64,000 bases of DNA, from assembly GCF_900240295.1 (NCBI RefSeq), contig NZ_OEQB01000004.1, positions 62,001-126,000 of the forward strand, read 5' to 3'. Within the stretch, counting starts at the first letter, position 1. Every line of letters starts with the position of its first letter. The notes beneath the pieces are model-generated. The model saw only the letters and a list, made by a program, of their open reading frames with translations. It searched no databases and was not told the DNA's origin. The translations under genes and the position numbers were made by a program. Source of the DNA: Megasphaera vaginalis (ex Bordigoni et al. 2020). Lineage in GTDB: Bacteria > Bacillota > Negativicutes > Veillonellales > Megasphaeraceae. Below are positions 53,736 through 63,147 of this stretch, piece by piece.

Positions 53736-54337
53736 TACAGTCCAGATGGCAGCGGGAAGAATTTGCCGAAGGCGCCGTCGTTCTGGCACGGGCGCTTTTG
53801 GGGTCCTATCTCGTGCGGCATACGGCGCAAGCGCATTTTGTCGGCCGTATTGTGGAAACGGAGGCCTACGGCGGCACTTACGACGGCAAGATAGATGACG
53901 GCTCCCACGCCAGCCGCGGCAGGACCAAGCGGACGGCGCCGATGTTTGAAGCAGGCGGCATTGCCTACGTTTACCTGATTTACGGCATGTACCACTGCTT
54001 TAATATCGTCACGGGCTCGCGGGATACGGCGGAAGCCGTTTTGATCCGCGCCGTTGAGCCCGTCGACGGAATTTCCGCCATGTTGACGAATCGCAAGGCG
54101 GAAAAATTTTCCGTCAATCTTACGAACGGGCCGGGCAAGCTGTGCCGGGCGATGGATATCACACTGGCACAAAACGGCGCCGACCTGTGCGGCGACGGTC
54201 TGTATCTTCTGCACGATGACGGGAGCGAATCCGTCGATATCGCCGTGTCCCGGCGCCGTAATATCGAGTACGCCGCAGCGGGAAAACAATTTCCGTGGCG
54301 GTTTTATCTCAGGGACAATCCGTTTGTTTCCAAATAG
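53732..54337 (+). CDS. DNA-3-methyladenine glycosylase (AAG/MPG family)
   Basis: A 201-residue repair enzyme. RIVETEAYGG holds the catalytic Glu; DDGSHASRGRTKRTAPMF, YVYLIYGMYHCFNIV and NGPGKLCRAM are family blocks. It removes alkylated purines. The ATG overlaps the IclR stop by four bases, giving coupled translation. Confidence 0.94.
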   Translation: MIQSRWQREEFAEGAVVLARALLGSYLVRHTAQAHFVGRIVETEAYGGTYDGKIDDGSHASRGRTKRTAPMFEAGGIAYVYLIYGMYHCFNIVTGSRDTAEAVLIRAVEPVDGISAMLTNRKAEKFSVNLTNGPGKLCRAMDITLAQNGADLCGDGLYLLHDDGSESVDIAVSRRRNIEYAAAGKQFPWRFYLRDNPFVSK

Positions 54338-54356
54338 TTGTAAGGGGGAGATTTTT

Positions 54357-55271
54357 ATCATAAGTTTCAGAGAATTTCGATTGGAAGATAAACCGATCAT
54401 TGATGATTACTTTCAACAAAAGCGATATGAACAGGCCGATACGTCATTTATGACGCTTTTTTCCTGGCAACGGCCTTATGAAATACAATGGGCTAAAGAG
54501 GACAACGTCCTATTTATTCGCTCCGGCCGCGGCAAGAAGCAGTTTTGGCTGCCGCCCTTTGCCCGTAAGGACGGCAGCTTTGTCAAAGGGCTCGAACATA
54601 TGAAAGAATGGTTTGCCGCCCAAGGATACCCTTTTCTCATGAAGGGCGTCGTGCCCGAAGTTGTCGAACGCATTACGGCGCTTTGTCCGGACTGTTATAC
54701 GATTACGCCGGATCGAGATAACTATGAATACGTGTACTTGACGCAGGATCTGATCAACTTGTCGGGCAAAAAATTCCGGCAGAAGAAAAATAATCTCAAT
54801 CATTTTCGTAATCAGTATATGGGCTATGAATACGTGCCGATTACGCCGGATGTTTTTACGGAATGTCTGGAAGCGGAAAAACGCTGGTTTGACGGACGGC
54901 TTGACCGCGATGAAGAAAATGACGAAGAACTGTATGGTGAACGGCAGGCCATTGAAACGGTCTTTGCCAATTGGGACGTTCTCGGTGCGACAGGCGGCGC
55001 CATCCGCATTTTCAATAAAATCGCGGCCTTTTCTATCGGGGAAATGCTGAACGACGATACGGCCATCATCCACTACGAAAAGAGCGATCCCGCCATTCGC
55101 GGCCTTTATCAGGCGATCAACCACGAATTTGTCGTTCATGCCTGGAGCCATACGACGTATATAAACAGAGAAGAAGATATGGGGATTCCCGGTCTGCGCC
55201 AATCGAAGGAGTCATACAATCCGCATCACTATGTTGAAAAATTTGATGTGACGTTAAGAGAACAAGTCTGA
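54357..55271 (+). CDS. DUF2156 (phosphatidylglycerol lysyltransferase C-terminal-like) protein
   Basis: About 304 residues. FREFRLEDKPIIDDYF opens it and WQRPYEIQWA, KKNNLNHFRNQY, YEKSDPAIRGLYQAINHEF and DMGIPGLRQSKESYNPHHYVEKF match the DUF2156 GNAT-like fold (aminoacyl transfer to lipids or unknown). Homology starts at bases ~54357-54363 with no ATG, GTG or TTG; a strong GGGGGAG (54344-54350) lies six bases before ATC (54357) and nine before ATA (54360). The nearest canonical in-frame codon is a TTG at 54381 inside the conserved start. The ATG at 54216 lies within the glycosylase gene. Confidence 0.78.
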   Translation: MISFREFRLEDKPIIDDYFQQKRYEQADTSFMTLFSWQRPYEIQWAKEDNVLFIRSGRGKKQFWLPPFARKDGSFVKGLEHMKEWFAAQGYPFLMKGVVPEVVERITALCPDCYTITPDRDNYEYVYLTQDLINLSGKKFRQKKNNLNHFRNQYMGYEYVPITPDVFTECLEAEKRWFDGRLDRDEENDEELYGERQAIETVFANWDVLGATGGAIRIFNKIAAFSIGEMLNDDTAIIHYEKSDPAIRGLYQAINHEFVVHAWSHTTYINREEDMGIPGLRQSKESYNPHHYVEKFDVTLREQV

Positions 55272-55353
55272 CGCTCAGTCCTATAGGAGCGGTCAGACAT
55301 GAGCAGTACGGCTGCTTTGCCGCATTTTTCCGACAGGAAAGGAAGGGGATACG

Positions 55354-56520
55354 ATGGAATTCCGCATCGCCGAAAAGCAGGACAGAGGATTGATCGAAGC
55401 GTTATGGGCTTACTGTTTTGAGCCGAAGGAGGATCCTTTTTTTCAATGGTATTTCAGACACGTCTATCGCCCTGAAAACGTTTTGCTCGGGTTTAAAAAC
55501 GAGGCGCTCGCCTGTCTTACCCATTTGAATCCGTATACGTTGAGGCTGCGCGGCCGTTTTGTCGAAACTTCTTATATCGTCGGCCTGGCGACGCATCCGG
55601 CGGCACGGCACGGCGGCGTCGGCGGCAAGCTTCTGTTGGCGGCGCTGGAAGAAATGAAAAGGCGTCACCATTTCGTCAATATCCTCATGCCGTCAAAGGC
55701 CGGATTTTATCAGCCTTACGGTTATGAGCTATATTGTCATCAATGGCAGGAAACGATGCCCCTTGAAGCGCTGCGGCCTTTCGTCGTCAAGGATGTCCGT
55801 TTCGCTTTTCTCAGCGATCCGGACCAATGGCATTATTTGGCGGATATTTATGCCCGGTATACGGCGGACCTGTCGGGCTATGCCGTGCGCAATGAAGAAT
55901 CGTGGCGCAGCCATATCGCCGGTCAGCTTGCCGAAGGACAGATCGCCGTCGTGTTTGACGGAGAACAGCCTATTGCGTACATGTTCTATAAATTGGGCGA
56001 GCCGACGATTAACTGCGGTGAATTCGTCTACGCCACGGCCAAGGGAAAGGGCGGCCTTCTTTCTTATCTTTACAACCATCGTTCGCAGGGGACGGCAGTT
56101 CGCTGGAACGAAGGCCTGCACGATGAGTCGTACCGTTTTTATCCGGACGGTAAAGAAGGCCATCAGACGATTCCCTTTATGGCAGGCCGCATTGTCGATG
56201 TCAAAGGAGCCTTGGAAAGCGTTGCCTACGCGCCGTCACTGGCGACTTCGCTGACCGTCGCCGTCGCCGACCCGCTGGCCTCATGGAACACGGGTACGTT
56301 CACGTTGACGGTGCAGGGAGGTGCGGCAACGGTTGAATATACGCCGCAGGCGGAACCGGCCGTTTCCCTGTCCGTGGGAGCTTTGGCCCTTCTTCTCTTT
56401 GGCGCTGTAGATGCCGCTGCGCTGGCCTTCAACGGAAGGCTTGACGGTACGCCGAAAGCGGTCGAGGCGCTGCAAAATATTTTTCCGAAGACGAAGTGCT
56501 ATATCAACGAATGGTATTGA
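55354..56520 (+). CDS. Eis-like GNAT acetyltransferase with SCP2-type C-terminal domain
   Basis: A 388-residue protein. The GNAT core is at 1-150 (ETSYIVGLATHPAARHGGVGGKLLLA is the acetyl-CoA region), a second GNAT-like half follows, and the final ~100 residues resemble the sterol-carrier-like domain of Eis. The family acetylates amines, including aminoglycosides in some relatives; the substrate here is unknown. GGAAGGGGA precedes the ATG. Confidence 0.85.
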   Translation: MEFRIAEKQDRGLIEALWAYCFEPKEDPFFQWYFRHVYRPENVLLGFKNEALACLTHLNPYTLRLRGRFVETSYIVGLATHPAARHGGVGGKLLLAALEEMKRRHHFVNILMPSKAGFYQPYGYELYCHQWQETMPLEALRPFVVKDVRFAFLSDPDQWHYLADIYARYTADLSGYAVRNEESWRSHIAGQLAEGQIAVVFDGEQPIAYMFYKLGEPTINCGEFVYATAKGKGGLLSYLYNHRSQGTAVRWNEGLHDESYRFYPDGKEGHQTIPFMAGRIVDVKGALESVAYAPSLATSLTVAVADPLASWNTGTFTLTVQGGAATVEYTPQAEPAVSLSVGALALLLFGAVDAAALAFNGRLDGTPKAVEALQNIFPKTKCYINEWY

Positions 56521-56568
56521 TAAGAACGATCGGCGGCACGACCCTGTCGGATCTTTGTTGGCAAAACG

Positions 56569-56612
56569 AAAAGCAGATATTTCCTGTACAAACGGGGAAT
56601 ATCTGCTTTTTA
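56569..56612 (+). terminator. Terminator after the Eis-like gene
   Basis: Arms 56569-56581 and 56598-56610 (extended inward by TCC/GGG with a wobble), ending in five T. Confidence 0.85.
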
Positions 56613-57103
56613 TGGTAAATGCGGCATTTGACCGTAGCCGCGCCGGATACGGTCGGCGCTGGTATTTATTGTAGATACGTACTGCAAAGCTGTAAAGCAG
56701 GCAGAGATAGTCGATTGCGGCGGGACATGCCGTCTTACCGCGTTGAAGACGGCAGAAAGAAATGAAGCGGCGCCAAGACGACGGCAGTTCCGTCTTCTTT
56801 CTTCTCATTTAAAACAATTATTGATATAATGGACACAATAGTTGCTTGCATGGCGACATCGGTTGAAGAAAATATATGGGCAGAATCTCAGGGTACGATA
56901 GATTCATCATCACAATATCGCAGATGGTTCTGCCCTTGATTTGCGTTTGCGCGTCCTTGCCGAAACCGGCGCGAAAGGCGGCGCTGTCCGCTGTATAGCA
57001 GGCTCGTTAACGGCCAAAAGGGATGGGTAAATGCAGGGACGAGATTCGCTTGACGGCAACAACGGAGAAAGCAGATAAACGTAATTGGAGAGGAGAAGGC
57101 AAC
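56613..57103 (+). promoter_or_regulatory. Promoter and long structured leader of menB operon
   Basis: The ~490 bases before menB contain no gene I can support. A promoter is likely at 56802-56830: TTCTCA (56802-56807), 17 bases, TATAAT (56825-56830) with an extended TG. This gives a ~265-base leader. In it GGGCAGAA (56878-56885) can pair with TTCTGCCC (56928-56935) around a 42-base loop. AGGAGAAGG precedes the menB ATG. No known riboswitch class was recognised. Confidence 0.45.
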
Positions 57104-57919
57104 ATGACAGATTGGCAGTCGGTGAAGACATATGAGGAGATTTTATTTGAACGGAACGGGGGCATCGCTAAAATCACGATTAACCGTCCTCAGGTACACA
57201 ACGCGTTTACGCCGTTAACGGTAAAGGAATTGATGGAGGCGTTTTCCCTTTGCCGTGACGACGCCCACATTGGGATTATTATCTTAACCGGAGCCGGTGA
57301 TAAGGCGTTCTGCTCCGGCGGCGATCAAGGTGTACGCGGCCATGGAGGTTATGTAGGACAAGACGGCATTCCGCGCTTGAATGTCCTTGATTTGCAACGG
57401 CTGATCCGCGTGATTCCCAAGCCGGTCATCGCCATGGTAAAGGGTTGGTCTATCGGCGGCGGGAACGTGCTTCAGCTGGTATGCGATTTGACGATTGCAG
57501 CAGATAACGCCCGTTTCGGACAAACCGGACCCAAGGTAGGTTCCTTTGACGCCGGATACGGTTCCGGATATTTGGCGAGAGTCATTGGACACAAGCGGGC
57601 TAAAGAGGTATGGTTCCTGTGCCGGCAATATACGGCGCAGGAAGCGTATGAAATGGGTTGGGTCAATACGGTGGTTCCTTTGGCGGACGTGGAAACGGTG
57701 ACGCTGCAATGGTGCGAGAAGATTTTGGAAATGTCGCCGACGGCACTGCGGTTCATTAAGGCGGCGATGAATGCCGATACGGACGGTCTCGCCGGTTTGC
57801 AGCAATTTGCCGGCGATGCGACCCTTCTTTACTATACGACGGATGAAGCCAAAGAAGGAAAAAATGCGTTTTTGGAAAAACGGTCTCCCGATTTTGATTC
57901 TTATCCGAAATTTCCGTAA
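57104..57919 (+). CDS. menB: 1,4-dihydroxy-2-naphthoyl-CoA synthase MenB
   Basis: A 271-residue crotonase-fold enzyme. [45 protein letters not shown] and [20 protein letters not shown] are specific to MenB. It closes the naphthoate ring of menaquinone from o-succinylbenzoyl-CoA. It is followed after 11 bases by menE, and the other men genes are not in the window. The ATG at 57104 follows AGGAGAAGG. Confidence 0.93.
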   Translation: MTDWQSVKTYEEILFERNGGIAKITINRPQVHNAFTPLTVKELMEAFSLCRDDAHIGIIILTGAGDKAFCSGGDQGVRGHGGYVGQDGIPRLNVLDLQRLIRVIPKPVIAMVKGWSIGGGNVLQLVCDLTIAADNARFGQTGPKVGSFDAGYGSGYLARVIGHKRAKEVWFLCRQYTAQEAYEMGWVNTVVPLADVETVTLQWCEKILEMSPTALRFIKAAMNADTDGLAGLQQFAGDATLLYYTTDEAKEGKNAFLEKRSPDFDSYPKFP

Positions 57920-57930
57920 GGCTGTTTTCT

Positions 57931-59421
57931 ATGACACTGGAAAACTGGATTTTTAAACGGGCGCGGCTTTCGCCGCACAAGTTGGCGTTCATCTTTGAAG
58001 AAGAGCAGTGGACGTTTGAGGAGCTGTACCGAACGGCACAGGAAATGAGCGATCTGTTCGCCACCGTGTTGGATGCCTGCGGCGGAATCAACCGTGTCGG
58101 CATTTTTTCGAATAATTCCGCAGAAATGTACGTCGCCATATTAGCCTGCATGAACGCCGGCATAGAAATGGTGCTTTTGAATACGCGGCTGAGTGCGGAA
58201 GAATTGACTGTGCAGATTAACGATGCAAGCCTCTCTCTGATTTTTTGCGCAAATGAATGGTTGACGCGCCTTTCGGAAGTGAACGACGCGGCAACGGATG
58301 TTGCCATAACGTGCCTTTCGTTGGAATGGTGTTACGCCAACCGAAAAAAGGCGTCCCGGCGGCGCGTCATGCAGGAGTTGTTTCCGGACGATCAGGTCAT
58401 GAGTGTTCTATATACTTCCGGAACGACGGGAAAGCCTAAGGGCGTAATGCAAAGTTACGGCAATCATTACGCATCGGCGATGGCCAGCGTTACGAACCTC
58501 GGTTTCCATGAAGCGGATATGTGGGTGGCGATTACGCCGTTATATCATGTCAGCGGCCTTTCCGTGCTTGTCAGGGGGCTGGTTTACGGCATGCCGGTTC
58601 ATCTTTTCCGGCGCTTTGACGCCGCTTTGGTCAATCAGGCGCTGCTGCGTGGGAAGGGGAGCATCATTTCCGTAGTAAGCTATACGCTTTCGGCATTATT
58701 AAAAGATCTTGGCGATGCCGTATATCCGGACTCGTTCCGCCTTATGCTTTTAGGAGGAGGCTTTGTTGACCGCTCATTATTGTCGGCCTGTCAGGAAAAG
58801 CGGATTGCCGTGGTACAGTCCTTCGGCATGACGGAAACTTGCTCGCAAATCGCCGCTCTGCCGCCTCGCGATATTTCAAGAAAAATGGGTTCGGCAGGAT
58901 TGCCGCTTTTTTCGAACCGCCTGCGCATTGGCGGGACCGGAGCGGGCGAAGGCGGCGTAGGCGAGATCCAGATTCAGTCGCCGGCGTTATGTGTCGGGTA
59001 TTTAGGCCAGAACGAGCGATATCAAAGGTCCTTTACCGCCGACGGATGGTATCGAACCGGCGATATGGGATATCTTGACGAAGAGGGGTACTTATATGTC
59101 AAGTGCCGACTGGCAGATTGTATCATTTCGGGGGGAGAAAATATTTATCCCGTTGAAATAGAGACTTGCTTAAAAAACAGTCGCCATGTCCGTGAAGCGG
59201 CCGTCGTCGGTAAAATCGATGCGACGTGGGGAATGGTTCCCTGGGCGTTTTTGGTTGCCGGCGGGACCGACAAACCGACGGATGAAGAACTGAAATCCTT
59301 CTGTTTGCGTCATTTAGCGGCGTTTAAAGTACCGAAACGGTTTGTATGGGTAGACGAATTGCCTAAAACCGCCGTAGGAAAAATACAAAAATATAAGCTG
59401 TTGGCCGCGTTTGCGGAATAA
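57931..59421 (+). CDS. menE: o-Succinylbenzoate-CoA ligase (MenE-like) acyl-CoA synthetase
   Basis: A 496-residue AMP-forming ligase. The P-loop motif is VLYTSGTTGKPKGVMQSYGN; YRTGDMGYLDEEGYLYVKCR and SGGENIYPVEIE are the adenylation motifs, and the C-terminal lysine is in KTAVGKIQK. Adjacency to menB supports activation of o-succinylbenzoate for menaquinone, but other carboxylates cannot be excluded from sequence alone. Confidence 0.85.
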   Translation: MTLENWIFKRARLSPHKLAFIFEEEQWTFEELYRTAQEMSDLFATVLDACGGINRVGIFSNNSAEMYVAILACMNAGIEMVLLNTRLSAEELTVQINDASLSLIFCANEWLTRLSEVNDAATDVAITCLSLEWCYANRKKASRRRVMQELFPDDQVMSVLYTSGTTGKPKGVMQSYGNHYASAMASVTNLGFHEADMWVAITPLYHVSGLSVLVRGLVYGMPVHLFRRFDAALVNQALLRGKGSIISVVSYTLSALLKDLGDAVYPDSFRLMLLGGGFVDRSLLSACQEKRIAVVQSFGMTETCSQIAALPPRDISRKMGSAGLPLFSNRLRIGGTGAGEGGVGEIQIQSPALCVGYLGQNERYQRSFTADGWYRTGDMGYLDEEGYLYVKCRLADCIISGGENIYPVEIETCLKNSRHVREAAVVGKIDATWGMVPWAFLVAGGTDKPTDEELKSFCLRHLAAFKVPKRFVWVDELPKTAVGKIQKYKLLAAFAE

Positions 59422-59538
59422 GAAGGAGGCGACCGCGACGGGGCGAAAGGTGCGGCGCAGCAGCGCGCGTACTTTTCGGCCGCTAGGTGCGGCAATGCAA
59501 AAAAAACGTAACGCTATTTGTGCGGGAATAGAGGAGAA

Positions 59539-60954
59539 ATGAAAGATATAAACGGTTTTATGCGGTTCTTGCCGGCCCTTGCCGTTGCCGGTGTTTTATA
59601 CTTGACCGAGGCGCCAACCGGTATTTCTGTACCTGTATGGCATGCTTTTACGCTTTTTTCCGGATTTATTCTGGCCTGCTTTTTTTCGGCGGCGTCGCTG
59701 GGAGTCCTGGTGCTCGTGTTGTTATGCAGTCTCCTGCTGACGAAGTCCGTGCCCTTGGAGGTATTGTTGGGCGGATACGGGAATCCTGCGGTTTGGCTGG
59801 TGTTATTCGCTTTTTTCACGTCCGTCGGATTTCGGAAAACCTGTTTCGGACAACGCGTCGCGTATCACTTCATTGCTGTCATGGGGCATCATCCGATCCT
59901 GCTCGTCTATGCGATCAGTTTTTGCGACTTTTTGATTGCCCCTTTTTTGCCGAATACGAATGCCAGGGGAGCGGGAATCATATTTCCGATCACGAAGGCT
60001 CTCGCCGAAGCGCTGGATTCCGGACCGGCGGCAAGCAGTCGGAAAAAAATCGGCAGTTACCTGTTTATGGCAAGTTTTCAGCTCAATTTAATTATCGGCG
60101 CCGTGTTTTTAACGGCCATGTCGACGAATCCGCTGGCTGTTGCGATGCTGCAGGCATCGTTCGGCATAGAAATCTCGTGGCTGACCTGGTTTGTATATGC
60201 CAGTGTGCCGATGCTTCTCGTCTCAGTCGCCGTTCCCTGGGTTATTTATGGGTTGAACAAACCGACGATGACGGCGGAAGAGATGAAGTTGGCGCCCCGT
60301 TTCGCGCGGGAACAGCTAAAAAAAATGGGCCCAATGGCAAAAAGAGAGAAGGTTTTGCTTGCTATTTTCTTGGGGATGATTACGCTTTGGACGTTGGGGC
60401 CTGCATTGCAGATCCATGCGGCTGTCGTTGCTTTAACCGGCGTAGTGTTGATGCTTTACACGAAGATTATAGCATATGCCGATTTGTTGGAAGAAAAAAT
60501 GGCTTGGGATATCTTGCTCTGGCTTGCTCCGTTGCTCGCCCTTACCGGATTTTTAGCCGGCCACGGCGTTATTCATTGGCTCGTAACTTGTATACAGGCT
60601 CCTTTTTTAGGATGCGCGTTCATATTCGTTTACGCGGCATTGGTATTGCTCTACTTTTATATTCACTATTTTTTGACCAGTCTCTTTATCCATCTGCAGG
60701 CTTTCTTTCTGCCCTTCGTTACGGTTTTGGCGGCATTGGGCGGAGATTTATACGTTATCGGGATGGTGTTTGCTTTATTGACCTGTGTGTCTCCGGGCAC
60801 GACGCATTACGGCACGGGAACGGCGGCCATTTACTACGCTTCAGGATATGTGACACAAAAAGAATGGTGGCTGACGGGCGCGGTTGTGTCGGTGGTGGAG
60901 GTGTTCTTCATCGCCGGCGTCGGCTATCTTTGGATGAGTTTGCTGCGGGCATGA
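59539..60954 (+). CDS. DASS/SLC13-family anion transporter (CitT-like)
   Basis: A 471-residue membrane protein with 11 or so hydrophobic segments. Family blocks: FLIAPFLPNTNARGAGIIFPI (with NTNARG), FQLNLIIGAVFLTAMSTNPL and SPGTTHYGTG. DASS proteins carry citrate, succinate, tartrate or related dicarboxylates. The ATG at 59539 follows GAGGAG. It follows menE by about 120 bases and may be in the same transcript; its substrate and link to menaquinone are unknown. Confidence 0.83.
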   Translation: MKDINGFMRFLPALAVAGVLYLTEAPTGISVPVWHAFTLFSGFILACFFSAASLGVLVLVLLCSLLLTKSVPLEVLLGGYGNPAVWLVLFAFFTSVGFRKTCFGQRVAYHFIAVMGHHPILLVYAISFCDFLIAPFLPNTNARGAGIIFPITKALAEALDSGPAASSRKKIGSYLFMASFQLNLIIGAVFLTAMSTNPLAVAMLQASFGIEISWLTWFVYASVPMLLVSVAVPWVIYGLNKPTMTAEEMKLAPRFAREQLKKMGPMAKREKVLLAIFLGMITLWTLGPALQIHAAVVALTGVVLMLYTKIIAYADLLEEKMAWDILLWLAPLLALTGFLAGHGVIHWLVTCIQAPFLGCAFIFVYAALVLLYFYIHYFLTSLFIHLQAFFLPFVTVLAALGGDLYVIGMVFALLTCVSPGTTHYGTGTAAIYYASGYVTQKEWWLTGAVVSVVEVFFIAGVGYLWMSLLRA

Positions 60955-61090
60955 TTTTATGAGCGGTACCGTACCGACATACGAATCGCTGTAAGCGGCA
61001 CGCGAAGCCGCTTTGCGCCGGAGCGGAGATATCCGGGCGGACTGCGGCGGATAGCGCACAACGGTAAAATAATAGATCAAAACGGCGGGA

Positions 61091-61135
61091 AAACGCCCCC
61101 ATGTCGAATGCAGCGGTCGGCATGGGGGCGTTTGG
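61091..61135. terminator. Terminator downstream of the DASS gene
   Basis: Perfect 13-bp arms (61091-61103 and 61121-61133), GC-rich, beginning in AAA and ending in TTT. It lies between convergent genes; the rest of the gap (60955-61222) holds nothing I recognise. Confidence 0.8.
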
Positions 61136-61222
61136 GTGTCAGGATGAAAGACGTTGCCGTTTCGTTTTATTGCATAATGGACAGGCGCGGTCCCGTCCCT
61201 GCCGGAGTCGGAGATGATCGGC

Positions 61223-61948
61223 TCAGCCGTATTGTTTTATTTTGCAGCTTAGCGCCAACGCCGGGTTGTTCGTAATGATGCCGTCCGTCTGCCAGGACAG
61301 GAAGCGTTGAATGTCTTCCGGCTTGTCTACCGTATACGGATTTACGGCGATGTTGCAGGCATGGCAGGCCTGAACCGTTTCATACGTGACGTGCAGATAG
61401 TTGGGATGATAGCATTCGACATGGCGCTGCCGACAATAGTCTTCCGGCTGCAGCAGGCGGCAGTCGGTCAGAAAGCCGCAGGGGATTTCCGGCTGACGGC
61501 GCTTGATTTCCCGGATCGTTTCATGATTGAAGGAGGAATAGATGGTCCTGCTTTCCAGGCCGTGTCGGGAAATAATCTCGCTTACGCGTGGCACTAATCC
61601 GTCGTAAGTGAAGATATTCGTTTTTAATTCGATATTGGTTATTAAAGCCGTCTCCTTTACCCAAGTCGCGTATTCTTCGAGCGTCGGGATTTTTTTCCAG
61701 ATGCCTTTAAAGGTATGCGCGAAATTTAATCGGCACAGCTCCGCATACGTGTAATCTTTGAGATAACCGACGCCGTTGCTGGTTCTGGAGATGTCTTCGT
61801 CGTGACAGATGACAGGGACGCCGTCCTTCGTCATCTGTACATCCAGTTCGATGCCGTCGGCACCGCAGGCGAGAGCTTTTTGAAACGCCAACATCGTATT
61901 TTCAGGATATTTGGCGGCAAACCCTCTGTGAGCAATGATGCTAGTCAT
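61223..61948 (-). CDS. ugpQ: Glycerophosphodiester phosphodiesterase
   Basis: A 241-residue TIM-barrel enzyme. IAHRGFAAKYPENTMLAFQK and GIELDVQMTKDGVPVICHDE carry the family's catalytic His/Glu/Asp residues. It cleaves glycerophosphodiesters to glycerol-3-phosphate and alcohols. It lacks a signal peptide, so it is cytoplasmic, like UgpQ. It overlaps the ABC ATPase by eight bases in the same operon. Confidence 0.93.
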   Translation of the reverse strand: MTSIIAHRGFAAKYPENTMLAFQKALACGADGIELDVQMTKDGVPVICHDEDISRTSNGVGYLKDYTYAELCRLNFAHTFKGIWKKIPTLEEYATWVKETALITNIELKTNIFTYDGLVPRVSEIISRHGLESRTIYSSFNHETIREIKRRQPEIPCGFLTDCRLLQPEDYCRQRHVECYHPNYLHVTYETVQACHACNIAVNPYTVDKPEDIQRFLSWQTDGIITNNPALALSCKIKQYG

Positions 61949-63089
61949 GGCCGGTCTCCTTTGCAGCGACGTCGGAAACAGGGGTTAATAAAGACTGTTC
62001 CGTTTCCCCGTCGAAGAGATAGACGTGGTCCATGTCGATGACAAAAGAGATATCGGCGTCATAGGCGATGTTTTCGTTGCCTGTCAGGCGGGCGACGAGT
62101 TGGTGACGGCTGCCGGGCATATGGAAGTAGACGAACGTATCATAGCCCATGTCTTCCACGTTTTGAACATGAACGCAGAGGGTGTTTTTTTCGTCTTTCC
62201 GGGCCAGCCGGATATGCTCCGGCCGAAAGCCGAGGTAGATTTTCGGATTAAGGGCAGGTTTTTTTAACCGGCCGACGACCGCATCGGGCAGTTTCAGGTC
62301 GGCTCCAGACGGCAGCCGGACATAAACGGCGCCTTCTTTATGGAACAGCGTCGCCGCCACCGTGTTCATTTGGGGGCTGCCGATAAATTCGGCGACAAAC
62401 AGATTGGCCGGATTCCAGTACAATTCTTTCGGCGCTGCGAACTGTTCCAGCTTGCCTCTGTTCATGACGGCAATGCGGTCCGCCATGGTCAGGGCTTCCG
62501 TCTGATCGTGGGTGACATAAATGAAGGTCGTGCGCAGTTTGCGATGGAGCTCTACGATTTCGGCCCGCATCGTCACCCGCAGTTTGGCGTCGAGATTGGA
62601 AAGCGGTTCATCCAACAGGAAGACTTTGGGCTGCCGTACCATGGCCCGGCCGAGGGCGACGCGCTGTCGTTGGCCGCCGGAGAGAGCCGCCGGTTTGCGG
62701 TCGAGATATGGTTCCAATTGCAGGATGCCGGCGACTTCGCGTACTTTTCTGTCGATCTCCTTTTTGGACACGCGGTGCATTTTCAGGGCGAAACCCATAT
62801 TGTCGCGCACGGTCATCGTCGGATAAAGCGCGTAATTTTGAAAAACCATGGCAATGTTTCGGTCTTTGGCGTCTTTTGTATTGACAAGTTCATCGTCAAT
62901 GTAGAGTTTGCCTTCGCTGATCGTTTCAAGTCCGGCGATCATGCGCAAAGTGGTGGATTTACCACAGCCTGAAGGCCCGACGATGACGACGAATTCGCCG
63001 TCCCGTATGGCGAGGTTCAACTTGCTGACGGAGGTCTGTTTAGAATGGTCGTATAGTTTGCTGATGTTTTCCAAGGTGACGTTAGACAT
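61941..63089 (-). CDS. ugpC: ABC transporter ATP-binding protein, UgpC/MalK type
   Basis: A 382-residue ATPase. Walker A GPSGCGKSTTLRM, signature LSGGQRQRVALGRA, Walker B VFLLDEPLSNLDAK, and a C-terminal TOBE/regulatory domain (FRPEHIRLARKDEK). It powers uptake of glycerol-3-phosphate, glycerophosphodiesters or sugars. Lies between a carbohydrate-type permease gene and a glycerophosphodiesterase, so the Ugp role is the best inference. Confidence 0.9.
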   Translation of the reverse strand: MSNVTLENISKLYDHSKQTSVSKLNLAIRDGEFVVIVGPSGCGKSTTLRMIAGLETISEGKLYIDDELVNTKDAKDRNIAMVFQNYALYPTMTVRDNMGFALKMHRVSKKEIDRKVREVAGILQLEPYLDRKPAALSGGQRQRVALGRAMVRQPKVFLLDEPLSNLDAKLRVTMRAEIVELHRKLRTTFIYVTHDQTEALTMADRIAVMNRGKLEQFAAPKELYWNPANLFVAEFIGSPQMNTVAATLFHKEGAVYVRLPSGADLKLPDAVVGRLKKPALNPKIYLGFRPEHIRLARKDEKNTLCVHVQNVEDMGYDTFVYFHMPGSRHQLVARLTGNENIAYDADISFVIDMDHVYLFDGETEQSLLTPVSDVAAKETGHD

Positions 63090-63147
63090 AAAAACTCCTT
63101 TATCGATATGATTGGCAATGCGTGCCGTCGTTTATGCGAAGACGGCA

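Noticed and set aside
59637-60962. Second long frame within the DASS gene
   Set aside because: Arg/Cys-rich out-of-frame translation; the membrane-protein frame is clearly real.
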